Below the pieces are notes generated by a model, which was given only the letters and a program-made list of their open reading frames with translations, did not search any database and was not told the DNA's origin. Below, in pieces: positions 37,755 through 45,480 of a stretch of DNA of 64,000 nucleotides. The translations under genes and the position numbers were made by a program. The stretch spans positions 113,236-177,235 of the forward strand of contig NZ_WHOB01000037.1 of NCBI RefSeq assembly GCF_013141775.1. Direction: 5' to 3'. Positions within the stretch are counted from its first letter, which is position 1. Every line of letters begins with the position of its first letter. This DNA is from Paenibacillus phytohabitans. GTDB taxonomy: Bacteria > Bacillota > Bacilli > Paenibacillales > Paenibacillaceae.

Positions 37755-38794
37755 TATTCTTCTTCCCCTTCCTCTCCCTCTTGCGCAGCAGCTATCTGTC
37801 TTCTCGGACTTGCCTGCTGCTCCTCACGGGCTCTACGGGCGCTCTCAGAGAGTTCCTCCTCTTGAGCCGCTTCAGCCTCCCTTGCCTCCCTGTCTGCCTG
37901 CACACGAGCCTCCTGCTCTGCCTTGGCTGCTTCCAAAGCGCTTTGCTGCTCCAGGGCCTGCTTAATATCACTCTGAATCTGCCGCTCTGCGGAATCTCTG
38001 GCGTTAGGCATGCAATTAGCCGCCACCCGGATTACATACTCCGAAGTACTCATCGACTGAATACCCAGCACATTGGGATAGTCAATTACACTGGGGTTCC
38101 GTTCCTCTATCCCCTTAAGCGCTTCTCCAATCAGTGCAAGTGTTGCTTCTAAACCCCGCTCTATTTTGACAGGCACATCCACCACCGCCAGGGCATTAGC
38201 CAGCGAATAATTCGTAACGTTTACAATCGTGCCATTCGGTATGATATGCACTTCCCCTGTCGCACTCAGCAGCCGGGTCGTTCTCAGGCCAATCATTTCT
38301 ACCGTACCTTTATAGGTTCCACTCTGGATGACATCGCCTACTGCAAATTGATCCTCGAAGATGATGAAGAAACCGGTAATTACATCTTTGACCAAACTTT
38401 GTGCGCCGAACCCTATCGCCAGCCCCACAACTCCGGCCCCGGCCAGCAGCGGTTTCAGATCGAATTGGAATACAGACAGAATCATCATAATCATGACAAA
38501 GTTACATATGAAGGCAACCACATTTTTCATAAGTCCGCCTACTGTTGAGAATCGGCGGTTATTCGCTAAGCGCCTTCCCCGCGTCTCCCTCTCCAGGGAA
38601 CGGTCGATAACACCTGAGACTACCTTAATAATCACCCGGGTCACAAGAAAAAGCAGCAGAATCTGCACCCCGGAAAACAGCACGGTAGCCCACATATCTG
38701 CATTGGTTACCCATTCCCATATTCTATCCTTAAAGCGGACCGCTTCTTCGACTGCCTCGCTCGGTGTTGTCACTTCCAGCATCCAGTTATTCAT
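37754..38794 (-). CDS. MscS-type mechanosensitive ion channel with charged C-terminal tail
   Basis: A 346-aa membrane protein. Membrane segments lie at about 35-58, 85-107 and the pore helix GVVGLAIGFGAQSLVKDVITG (shown in two parts: GVVGLAIGFG and AQSLVKDVITG) at about 120-145. The MscS beta domain (IFEDQFAVGDVI, GLRTTRLL) follows. From about residue 270 there is an unusual extension rich in Ala, Glu, Arg and Gln, likely a coiled coil. The channel opens under membrane tension and releases solutes. It overlaps DUF3343 by eight bases and DUF951 by one. Confidence 0.9.
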   Translation of the reverse strand: MNNWMLEVTTPSEAVEEAVRFKDRIWEWVTNADMWATVLFSGVQILLLFLVTRVIIKVVSGVIDRSLERETRGRRLANNRRFSTVGGLMKNVVAFICNFVMIMMILSVFQFDLKPLLAGAGVVGLAIGFGAQSLVKDVITGFFIIFEDQFAVGDVIQSGTYKGTVEMIGLRTTRLLSATGEVHIIPNGTIVNVTNYSLANALAVVDVPVKIERGLEATLALIGEALKGIEERNPSVIDYPNVLGIQSMSTSEYVIRVAANCMPNARDSAERQIQSDIKQALEQQSALEAAKAEQEARVQADREAREAEAAQEEELSESARRAREEQQASPRRQIAAAQEGEEGEEE

Positions 38795-39062
38795 CTAGCT
38801 CCTCCTTCTTCACAACCTCCACATATCCAATACCATCACTTGATTTGGCAAAGATCCCGCGTATCTCTACATTCTGCTCCGCCACAATGACCCGCACCTC
38901 TTCCAATGCATTCCGGTAGAATTGGATCGACATGGCGCAACCGGCTGTAATCTCCTTGGGTGTAGGAAATATATCAATTTCAATCTCCGCATATTCCAGC
39001 AGCATCTCAGCGCGCAGCGCCTGCTGGGTCGAATCAAAGGCTATTAGCAGTTCATCCTCCAC
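38787..39062 (-). CDS. DUF3343 (putative Se/S carrier-like) protein
   Basis: A 91-aa protein. I chose the GTG at 39062 because GGAGG lies eight bases upstream and the product (MEDELLIAFDSTQQALRAEM) then has the usual family length. A longer frame to 39128 has no ribosome-binding site and would run nearly into the divergent yyaC. The motif GCAMSIQF holds the conserved cysteine of this family, which is annotated as a possible selenium or sulfur carrier. A cysteine desulfurase gene lies 1.3 kb upstream on the same strand, a partnership common for this family. Confidence 0.78.
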   Translation of the reverse strand: MEDELLIAFDSTQQALRAEMLLEYAEIEIDIFPTPKEITAGCAMSIQFYRNALEEVRVIVAEQNVEIRGIFAKSSDGIGYVEVVKKEELDE

Positions 39063-39166
39063 ACTCCGCGCCTCCTCTGGGCTATTCGTCCTATCTATTG
39101 CCGCCATAGTATAAAAAGCCACTTTCATCCATATACTAGGATCATCAGAACAGAAAGGAAGATCAT

Positions 39167-39775
39167 ATGAATTTCTCTTCTAAAGCTTCATCCCTGCAAG
39201 AACCATCCTGTTTAAAAATATCACATGCTGATCCCGATATCTATTCTGCGATTACTCATCGGCTTCTTTTCCACTTTTCACGCACACGTACAGATACACC
39301 CATTGTTATTGTCTGTGTAGGCACAGACCGCTCTACCGGTGATTCACTTGGGCCGCTGGTCGGCACTGCGCTTGCCCGCTTCCATAGCCCCTTATTCCAT
39401 CTCTACGGAACGCTGGACGAGCCAGTTCATGCTGTTAACCTGGAGGAGACTCTCTCCCTCATTTATCAGAAACACCCTAACCCGTTCATCATCGGAATTG
39501 ATGCCTGTCTGGGCCAGTCAACAAGCGTTGGCTGCATCCAGGTCGTAGACGGCCCCCTCCGGCCGGGAGCAGGGGTCAACAAGCAACTCCCGCCAGTAGG
39601 TGATATCCATTTGACAGGCATTGTGAATGTCGGCGGCTTCATGGAGTATTTTGTACTGCAGAATACGAGATTAAGCCTTGTAATGAGATTATCCGATATC
39701 ATTGCTTCCAGCCTATACTCCGCACTTAAGCAATGGAACCTTCATGCTAGATCTGCTGCAGCGCGAGAGCAATAA
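39167..39775 (+). CDS. yyaC: Spore protease-like YyaC
   Basis: A 202-aa protein of the YyaC/DUF1256 family with the motif VCVGTDRSTGDSLGPLVG and a later GIDACLGQ segment. It is related to the germination protease fold and is expressed during sporulation in Bacillus, but its substrate is not established. AGAAAGGAAG precedes the ATG. It runs against its neighbours and overlaps the DUF4446 gene end by 29 bases. Confidence 0.88.
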   Translation: MNFSSKASSLQEPSCLKISHADPDIYSAITHRLLFHFSRTRTDTPIVIVCVGTDRSTGDSLGPLVGTALARFHSPLFHLYGTLDEPVHAVNLEETLSLIYQKHPNPFIIGIDACLGQSTSVGCIQVVDGPLRPGAGVNKQLPPVGDIHLTGIVNVGGFMEYFVLQNTRLSLVMRLSDIIASSLYSALKQWNLHARSAAAREQ

Positions 39776-40247
39776 CTTCCTTCTCCTCTGGAGACAGGGG
39801 ATACTGCGACTCTCCCTTTTCAAGCGGTTTGGAGTATATATATGAGTTCTCGCGGTTGTGCAGACTGCTCAGCACAATTCCGCTATGGTTGTCATCCAGA
39901 ATGGCAAGCGAGAAGCTCAGATCATTGCCGCGCTCTCCAAAGGCATTATAGCGTTTCATGGCTACCTTGGACTTCATCCCCCGCATTTTGGCTTGTGCGG
40001 CTTCAATCATTGCCTTATGCTCACGCTGACCATCCTCCAGCATATCTCCCTGGTTCTTCAGGTTTACCAGCAGGCTCTCCAGATCCTCAATGCCGTTCCC
40101 GGTCATCATCGCTTCGTATCTGCGCCGCATCTTGCGGATCTTGGCACCTTGAATAATTAGAACAATTGCCAGCAGAATAATTATCACTGCAAAACCCATA
40201 ATGAACACCGACAGCTGTTCACTTATTACTTCATTTAATTCCGACAT
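39747..40247 (-). CDS. DUF4446 family membrane-anchored protein
   Basis: A 166-aa protein with one N-terminal membrane segment (about 14-34), a helical coiled region (about 38-95) and a small C-terminal domain (AFGERGNDLSFSLAILDDNHSGIVL). It matches DUF4446, found next to parB in many Firmicutes. Its function is unknown. Confidence 0.82.
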   Translation of the reverse strand: MSELNEVISEQLSVFIMGFAVIIILLAIVLIIQGAKIRKMRRRYEAMMTGNGIEDLESLLVNLKNQGDMLEDGQREHKAMIEAAQAKMRGMKSKVAMKRYNAFGERGNDLSFSLAILDDNHSGIVLSSLHNRENSYIYSKPLEKGESQYPLSPEEKEVIALALQQI

Positions 40248-40301
40248 ATATGGACCATCCTTTGTCTAAATATAAAAATTCATCAGGTTTCACATGATAG
40301 C

Positions 40302-40370
40302 TTATCCTTCTATTTCCCGCCGAACGGTACCGTCCTTTAAAAAGGACGCCAAAGCCATGTCCACTTGTTA
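40302..40370 (+). repeat. Dispersed ~70-bp hairpin repeat, copy B
   Basis: TTATCCTTCTATTTCCCGCC...CCGTCCTTTAAAAAGGACG...CCACTTGTTA aligns with copies A and C. Its last three bases form the stop codon of the cysteine desulfurase gene on the minus strand. Confidence 0.7.
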
Positions 40371-41531
40371 TCTTGTTCGTGAAGCACCATACATTTCGGC
40401 CATCGCATCCAGCAATCTGTTAACATCCTCTTCTGTCGAGCTTACACCAACACTCGCCCTCACCGCTCCACTCTCCAAAGTGTCTGCGGCTTTATGGGCC
40501 AGCGGCGTACAATGCATGCCTGCACGCACTGCAATGTTATATTCACGGTCCAGGCGATGGGCAATATCCGCTGACTCTTGTCCCTCCACTACAAACGCTA
40601 CAATTCCACTGCGCTGAATGCCCAGGCCAGGGCCGAGAATCCTAATCCCCGGGATAACGGCCAAGCCTTCCATCAGCCTCTGCGTCAGCTCCCACTCCTG
40701 CATATGAATCCGTTCCGTTCCCATGGCCAGTATTTCCTTCACACCCGCCAGCAGCCCGGCTACACCAACGGCGTTCTGAGTGCCCGCTTCATAGCGGTCA
40801 GGCCGCACCACGGGCTGATCACTATTTTCCGACTGGCTGCCTGTTCCGCCGTGCATCAGAGGCTCCAGATCTAAGTGTGGCGATATATACAGCCCCCCGG
40901 TCCCTTGAGGTCCTAACAACCCTTTGTGCCCTGGAAAAGCCAGCAGATCGATATTCATTTCCGGCACATTTATATCTAGTGAGCCCGCACTCTGAGCAGC
41001 ATCCACCAGAAATACAGCTCCGTGTGATTTGACTATATCGCCGATAACCCCAAGAGGAAGTATACTCCCGAGCAGATTGGAGCTATGATTACAAACCACC
41101 ATTCTGGTATTGTGGCGGAACGAATTTTGAAGTTCTAGCAGATCAACCTGCCCCTCACCATCCACCTGTAAATAATCTACTTCAATACCTATTGTCCGGC
41201 GTAAATACTCTAAGGGTCTGCGTACAGAGTTATGTTCTGTCATCGTTGAAATCACATGATCCCCTGGTTGAAGTGTACCCTTAATAGCCATATTTAGCCC
41301 CATGGTTGTGTTATGGGTAAAGGCAATATTCTGAGCATTGGAGACTGCGAACAGTTGAGCCAGCAAAGCCCGCGCCCGCACCAGCACGCGCCCTGTACCT
41401 ATCGCCAGCGAGTGGTTACCGCGTCCGGCATTTGCCCCGGAATGCTCCAGAGCATCCATCATTGCAGCAGCCACTGCAGGCGGCTTAGGCCACGAGGTTG
41501 CTGCATGATCCAGATAAACCAGTCTCTCCAT
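40368..41531 (-). CDS. Cysteine desulfurase (class V aminotransferase family)
   Basis: A 387-aa PLP enzyme. The PLP lysine lies in FPGHKGLLGPQGTGG (about 210), the cofactor histidine in TEHNS, and the sulfur-accepting cysteine in AGMHCTPLAHK (about 346). It fits the EF2568-type cysteine desulfurase family in Firmicutes that often occurs with DUF3343. It should strip sulfur (or selenium) from cysteine and pass it to a carrier. AGGTGAAGAG precedes the ATG. Confidence 0.88.
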   Translation of the reverse strand: MERLVYLDHAATSWPKPPAVAAAMMDALEHSGANAGRGNHSLAIGTGRVLVRARALLAQLFAVSNAQNIAFTHNTTMGLNMAIKGTLQPGDHVISTMTEHNSVRRPLEYLRRTIGIEVDYLQVDGEGQVDLLELQNSFRHNTRMVVCNHSSNLLGSILPLGVIGDIVKSHGAVFLVDAAQSAGSLDINVPEMNIDLLAFPGHKGLLGPQGTGGLYISPHLDLEPLMHGGTGSQSENSDQPVVRPDRYEAGTQNAVGVAGLLAGVKEILAMGTERIHMQEWELTQRLMEGLAVIPGIRILGPGLGIQRSGIVAFVVEGQESADIAHRLDREYNIAVRAGMHCTPLAHKAADTLESGAVRASVGVSSTEEDVNRLLDAMAEMYGASRTR

Positions 41532-41555
41532 CTCTTCACCTCACTATTTTCCGTT

Positions 41556-41606
41556 TAAAAAACATATCCCTCCATATCCGTTTTAGGGATATCTCAGGAT
41601 ATGTTT
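41556..41606 (-). terminator. Terminator of parAB
   Basis: A 10-bp stem AAACATATCC/GGATATGTTT (41560-41569 with 41597-41606) with inner pairing is followed on the minus strand by UUUUUUAA. Confidence 0.75.
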
Positions 41607-41624
41607 TCGGCACAAATATCCAAA

Positions 41625-42467
41625 TCAGTTCCCGAGCAACTCCAGCAATCTTTCCAGGTCTTGGGCACTGTAATAATTTAATTCTATTTTACCTTTTTCC
41701 TTACCTTGCTTAATCTTAACGGTTGTTTTGAACCGTTCCCGCAATACTTCCTCAACGTTATCAATATAAGGATCGCGTTTGACCACCTTAGCTTTGATCC
41801 CATTCGCAGGTTTGCGGTCGAGGTTTTTCACTACCTCTTCCAATTCTCTCACACTCCACTGCTGTTCCACACACTGTTCGGCTAATTGCTTTATCGTCTC
41901 CGGATCTTTCAGCGCTACAATTGCCCGGGCATGACCCATAGAAATTGTTCCACGTGAAACATAATCCTTCACTTCCTCCGGCAGACTAAGCAGCCGCAGG
42001 AAGTTGGCAATATGGGATCTGGACTTCCCCACCTTCAGTGATAGCTCTTCTTGGGTAAGAGCAAATTGATCCATTAGCCCTTGATATGCAACCGCAATTT
42101 CCATTGCGTTTAGATTCTCACGCTGCAGGTTTTCAATCAGGGCAATCTCCATAACCTGCTGGTCGCTTAAGCTGCGGACTACCGCAGGGATCGTTGCTTT
42201 GCCGCAATACTGGGATGCACGGAACCGGCGTTCACCGGCAATGATCTCATAACCCTTCAATACACTGCGGACAATGATTGGTTGAATGACCCCGTGCTGT
42301 CTGATAGATTCAGCCAGCTCCTGAATAGCTTCTTCGTTGAAATCTTTACGCGGCTGATACGGATTGGCTCTTAACTGCGACAAGGGTATTTCTACAACCT
42401 TGTCATCCTCGTTAATGGATAAAGAAGGTATTAAAGCATCCAAGCCTTTGCCTAGGCGCTTACTCAT
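41625..42467 (-). CDS. parB: Chromosome partitioning protein ParB (Spo0J)
   Basis: A 280-aa CTP-dependent clamp. The N-terminal domain has the arginine motif GERRFRA (about 78-84), followed by the HTH that reads parS and a C-terminal dimer domain. It loads at parS, spreads, recruits SMC and stimulates ParA. It starts eight bases inside parA. A perfect parS lies within its own coding region (41946-41961), as in B. subtilis. Confidence 0.96.
   Translation of the reverse strand: MSKRLGKGLDALIPSLSINEDDKVVEIPLSQLRANPYQPRKDFNEEAIQELAESIRQHGVIQPIIVRSVLKGYEIIAGERRFRASQYCGKATIPAVVRSLSDQQVMEIALIENLQRENLNAMEIAVAYQGLMDQFALTQEELSLKVGKSRSHIANFLRLLSLPEEVKDYVSRGTISMGHARAIVALKDPETIKQLAEQCVEQQWSVRELEEVVKNLDRKPANGIKAKVVKRDPYIDNVEEVLRERFKTTVKIKQGKEKGKIELNYYSAQDLERLLELLGN
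41946..41961. other. parS site inside parB
   Basis: TGTTCCACGTGAAACA is identical to the well-characterised parS site inside B. subtilis spo0J. It is the likely main loading site for ParB and SMC here. Confidence 0.93.
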
Positions 42468-43221
42468 AAGAAATCACTTCCTTTGCCAACTCTAAATACA
42501 CTTCCGCTCCTTTGGAACGGGAATCATAAGTAATAATGGATTGTCCGTGTGAAGGAGCTTCACTCAGGCGGACATTACGCGGAATAATGGTTCTATATAC
42601 CTTTTCCTGGAAGTACTTTTTCACTTCTTCAATCACCTGAATCCCCAGATTGGTCCGGGCATCAAGCATAGTGAGCAGTACCCCCTCTATCTTAAGGTGA
42701 GGGTTAAGATTCTTCTGCACCAGTCTTACGGTGTTAAGCAGTTGGCTTAGCCCTTCAAGCGCGTAGTATTCACATTGAATCGGTATAATGACTGAATCCG
42801 CTGCTGTCAGAGAGTTAATGGTAAGAATACCCAATGATGGAGGGCAATCGATGATGATGTAATCATAATTCGCCTTGACCGCATTTAGAGCCTTCTTCAG
42901 CTTTAGTTCTCTGGATATGGTAGAGACTAATTCAATTTCCGCACCCGCTAATTGAATAGTCGCCGGTATGATATGAAGGCCTTCGATTTGGGTCTCCAAT
43001 ATCGTTTCCTGCGGGTTTGCTTCATTAATAAGAATATCATAAATGCAATTTGCTACATCCGCTTTGTTGACGCCAACGCCGCTCGTAGTGTTGCCTTGCG
43101 GATCAATATCAACAAGCAGCACTCTTTTCCCCAAAGTAGCCATGCCGGCACCCAGGTTTACAGAGGTTGTTGTTTTACCGACCCCGCCTTTTTGATTTGC
43201 TATGGCAATAATCTTGGACAC
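42460..43221 (-). CDS. parA: Chromosome partitioning ATPase ParA (Soj)
   Basis: A 253-aa Walker-type ATPase with the deviant Walker A KGGVGKTT at residues 11-18, and the switch sequences VDIDPQGN and IIDCPPSLG. It acts with ParB in origin segregation and in controlling DnaA. The start is GTG with GAGGTG eight bases upstream. A DnaA-box-like TTATCCATA lies at 43340-43348 in its upstream region. It overlaps parB by eight bases. Confidence 0.96.
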   Translation of the reverse strand: MSKIIAIANQKGGVGKTTTSVNLGAGMATLGKRVLLVDIDPQGNTTSGVGVNKADVANCIYDILINEANPQETILETQIEGLHIIPATIQLAGAEIELVSTISRELKLKKALNAVKANYDYIIIDCPPSLGILTINSLTAADSVIIPIQCEYYALEGLSQLLNTVRLVQKNLNPHLKIEGVLLTMLDARTNLGIQVIEEVKKYFQEKVYRTIIPRNVRLSEAPSHGQSIITYDSRSKGAEVYLELAKEVISYE

Positions 43222-43383
43222 TTATTTCACCTCGAATTGTTAGAAAGAATCATCTTGTAAGGTCATGAGTTGTATTGGCATAATGATTTGTATACTACGG
43301 CATCACATGTGCGGGAAGTGTAGACAAATATACATTAACTTATCCATAAAGTGTATGTGTGATAACGTCTGGAGCTAGTCATA

Positions 43384-43415
43384 GAAAAGGCGGCCAATCA
43401 CCTCAGGGCCGCCTT
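43384..43415 (-). terminator. Terminator of noc
   Basis: A perfect 9-bp stem AAGGCGGCC/GGCCGCCTT (43387-43395 with 43407-43415) followed on the minus strand by UUUUCU. It separates noc from parAB. Confidence 0.85.
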
Positions 43416-43431
43416 CAGCTTTTGAAACCAT

Positions 43432-44247
43432 TTATCTTTTTGGGATTTGAATAACAATCTCATAATGATCGCCACGGTCATTCTCGGAGGTCTTGATTTC
43501 CATCCCCGAACCGGACACCATGTCTATGGATTGGCGTATTGTATTAAGGGCGAGACGAACATCTTTTGTATAGGATACCCGTTTTGATTTCTTTGTCTGT
43601 GTAACGGCTTTATAGAATGCAATACGTGCTTCTGTTTGCTTCACATTGAGCTCTTTGGAGATAATCTCAGCCAGCACCTTCATCTGCATCTCTTCACTGT
43701 CCAGAGACAAAAGCGAACGCGCATGACGCTCAGTGATCTTTCTTTCCATCAGTGCAACTTTGACTGCCTCCGGTAAATTCAGCAAGCGAATTTTGTTGGC
43801 AATCGTTGACTGGCTTTTACCAAGCCTTTGGGCCAGACTCTCTTGCGTCAATTGATGCAGATCAATCAGCTTCTGATAGGCGATTGCCTCTTCAATAGAA
43901 GTCAGACCCTCACGCTGCAAATTCTCTATCAGTGCAATTGAAGCTGCTTGTGAATCATTGAATTCGCGTACAAGAGCTGGAATAGTCTCCATGCCCAGCT
44001 TTTTGACCGCCCGCCAGCGTCTTTCACCGGCAATGATTTCATACTGGGAATCACGCATACGCACAACGATCGGCTGGATAACTCCATGAGTTTTGATAGT
44101 CTGGCATAGCTCATCTATCTTGTCATCATCAAAAATCGTCCGTGGTTGATATGGACTGCTGATGACCTCATGAACCGGGATTTGTTTGATCTCTTCTCCG
44201 CTGCTCCGCTCGGTAAATCCAAAAAGCTTGGTGAATTGTTCTTTCAT
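43432..44247 (-). CDS. noc: Nucleoid occlusion protein Noc
   Basis: A 271-aa ParB paralogue. The start MKEQFTKLFGF mirrors Bacillus Noc, whose N-terminal amphipathic helix contacts the membrane. GERRWRA (about 73-79) is the CTP-binding arginine motif, followed by an HTH region and a dimer domain. It inhibits division over the nucleoid by binding NBS sites. I favour the ATG at 44247; two earlier start codons lie too close to the AGGTGG site. Confidence 0.92.
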   Translation of the reverse strand: MKEQFTKLFGFTERSSGEEIKQIPVHEVISSPYQPRTIFDDDKIDELCQTIKTHGVIQPIVVRMRDSQYEIIAGERRWRAVKKLGMETIPALVREFNDSQAASIALIENLQREGLTSIEEAIAYQKLIDLHQLTQESLAQRLGKSQSTIANKIRLLNLPEAVKVALMERKITERHARSLLSLDSEEMQMKVLAEIISKELNVKQTEARIAFYKAVTQTKKSKRVSYTKDVRLALNTIRQSIDMVSGSGMEIKTSENDRGDHYEIVIQIPKR

Positions 44248-44677
44248 TCCGTTCATAACCACCTAATTTCGTTATAGTACGATCCTTCTAACCTTTCTTA
44301 CGAAAAGCCTATCGTACAGCGTGAGAAAAGCATCTATCCTATTCATAGTCGCTTTCCTTACAATTAAAGAATGAATCAGATCGCTGATCAGCTCTTTAAT
44401 TCAAGAACAGCCTGGCCATATTTCTGACCTTCGGTTCTCTGCAACCAGGGTAGTAACAGAGTAGCAGACGAGTCTTCTCTATAAAAAGTCTTACTATAGT
44501 ATTCTATCACTTTTCTGCTCATAATCCTATTCTCCATATAGACCTATTTTTCCTGCCTAAAGGTCCCCCCGGGTCCTCTTATTCACAAATAAACTCCATA
44601 GGGGCCAGTCTTGAGGTAATATGTTACGGCACTGGTGAAAATGCCGTTGATGCTTGGGCATCTATCACAAATCTCAT
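44248..44677. other. Long noc upstream region, no gene seen
   Basis: About 430 bases between noc and the rsmG terminator. It contains weak -10-like sequences near 44495-44505 (TATAGT on the minus strand) and small inverted repeats such as GATCGCTGATC. I see no ORF with a ribosome-binding site and no recognised RNA. Confidence 0.3.
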
Positions 44678-44714
44678 TAAAAAAGATCAAGCTCATTCTG
44701 CATGAGCTTGATCT
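44678..44714 (-). terminator. Terminator of the rnpA-to-rsmG gene cluster
   Basis: A perfect 13-bp stem AGATCAAGCTCAT/ATGAGCTTGATCT (44684-44696 with 44702-44714) followed on the minus strand by six U residues. Confidence 0.92.
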
Positions 44715-44737
44715 AATTTCGCAAATATGATTTTGAT

Positions 44738-44753
44738 TGTTTCACGTGAAACA
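44738..44753. other. parS site between rsmG and noc
   Basis: TGTTTCACGTGAAACA is a perfect 16-bp palindrome fitting the parS consensus TGTTNCACGTGAAACA. It sits between the rsmG stop codon and its terminator. Confidence 0.9.
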
Positions 44754-44754
44754 A

Positions 44755-45477
44755 TTATACAAGGGGCGACTTTGCTGGCACGCCTGGCTTACGCGGATAC
44801 TTTGCCGGTGTTGCCCCTGTCTTACGTACGAGAATAATATGCCGGGCGGATTCTTCTACAGGCAAGCTGAAGGATTCTACCTTCTGCAGCTCAGCACGAA
44901 GTTCCTTGAAGCTGCGTTTGGCTTCTGCCAATTCCTCAGCCGGGTCGCTCCCCTTCATTGCGGCGAAGATTCCATCCTTGCGTGTAAACGGAAGACAAAA
45001 TTCATTCAAAAGAGATAGGCGGGCAACTGCACGTGCAGTCACCACATCATAAGCATCACGGTGGACAAACTGTCTGGCGACATCCTCTGCACGTCCGTGG
45101 ATCAGTTGTACACCAGTCAGGCCCAAGGTGTCACATACATGCTGCAGAAAGGAGATCCGTTTGCTGAGTGAGTCTACAATTGTCAGCTTCAGATGCGGGA
45201 AACAAATCTTCAGCGGGATTCCAGGAAACCCTGCACCCGATCCGATATCAGCAAGACTCTTGGTTTCATCCATATTCAGATAGAAAGCCAGAGATAGAGA
45301 GTCGTAGAAATGCTTCGTATACACCTGACTTCTTTCCGTAATACCTGTAAGGTTCATCTTTTCATTCCAGGAAATCAATTCCTGGAAGTATAGTTCGAAT
45401 TGTTCTAATTGCTTCGTTGAGAGCTGTAGTCCGCGCTCTTTGAGCAGAGCGGTGAACTGGGCTGCCGTATTATCCAT
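44755..45477 (-). CDS. rsmG: 16S rRNA (guanine-527-N7)-methyltransferase RsmG
   Basis: A 240-aa SAM-dependent methyltransferase with the motif I sequence LADIGSGAGFPGIPL (about 70-84). It methylates G527 of 16S rRNA; its loss gives low-level streptomycin resistance in other bacteria. It starts three bases after the mnmG stop. The extreme C-terminus (KYPRKPGVPAKSPLV) is a basic tail. Confidence 0.95.
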   Translation of the reverse strand: MDNTAAQFTALLKERGLQLSTKQLEQFELYFQELISWNEKMNLTGITERSQVYTKHFYDSLSLAFYLNMDETKSLADIGSGAGFPGIPLKICFPHLKLTIVDSLSKRISFLQHVCDTLGLTGVQLIHGRAEDVARQFVHRDAYDVVTARAVARLSLLNEFCLPFTRKDGIFAAMKGSDPAEELAEAKRSFKELRAELQKVESFSLPVEESARHIILVRKTGATPAKYPRKPGVPAKSPLV

Positions 45478-45480
45478 AGA

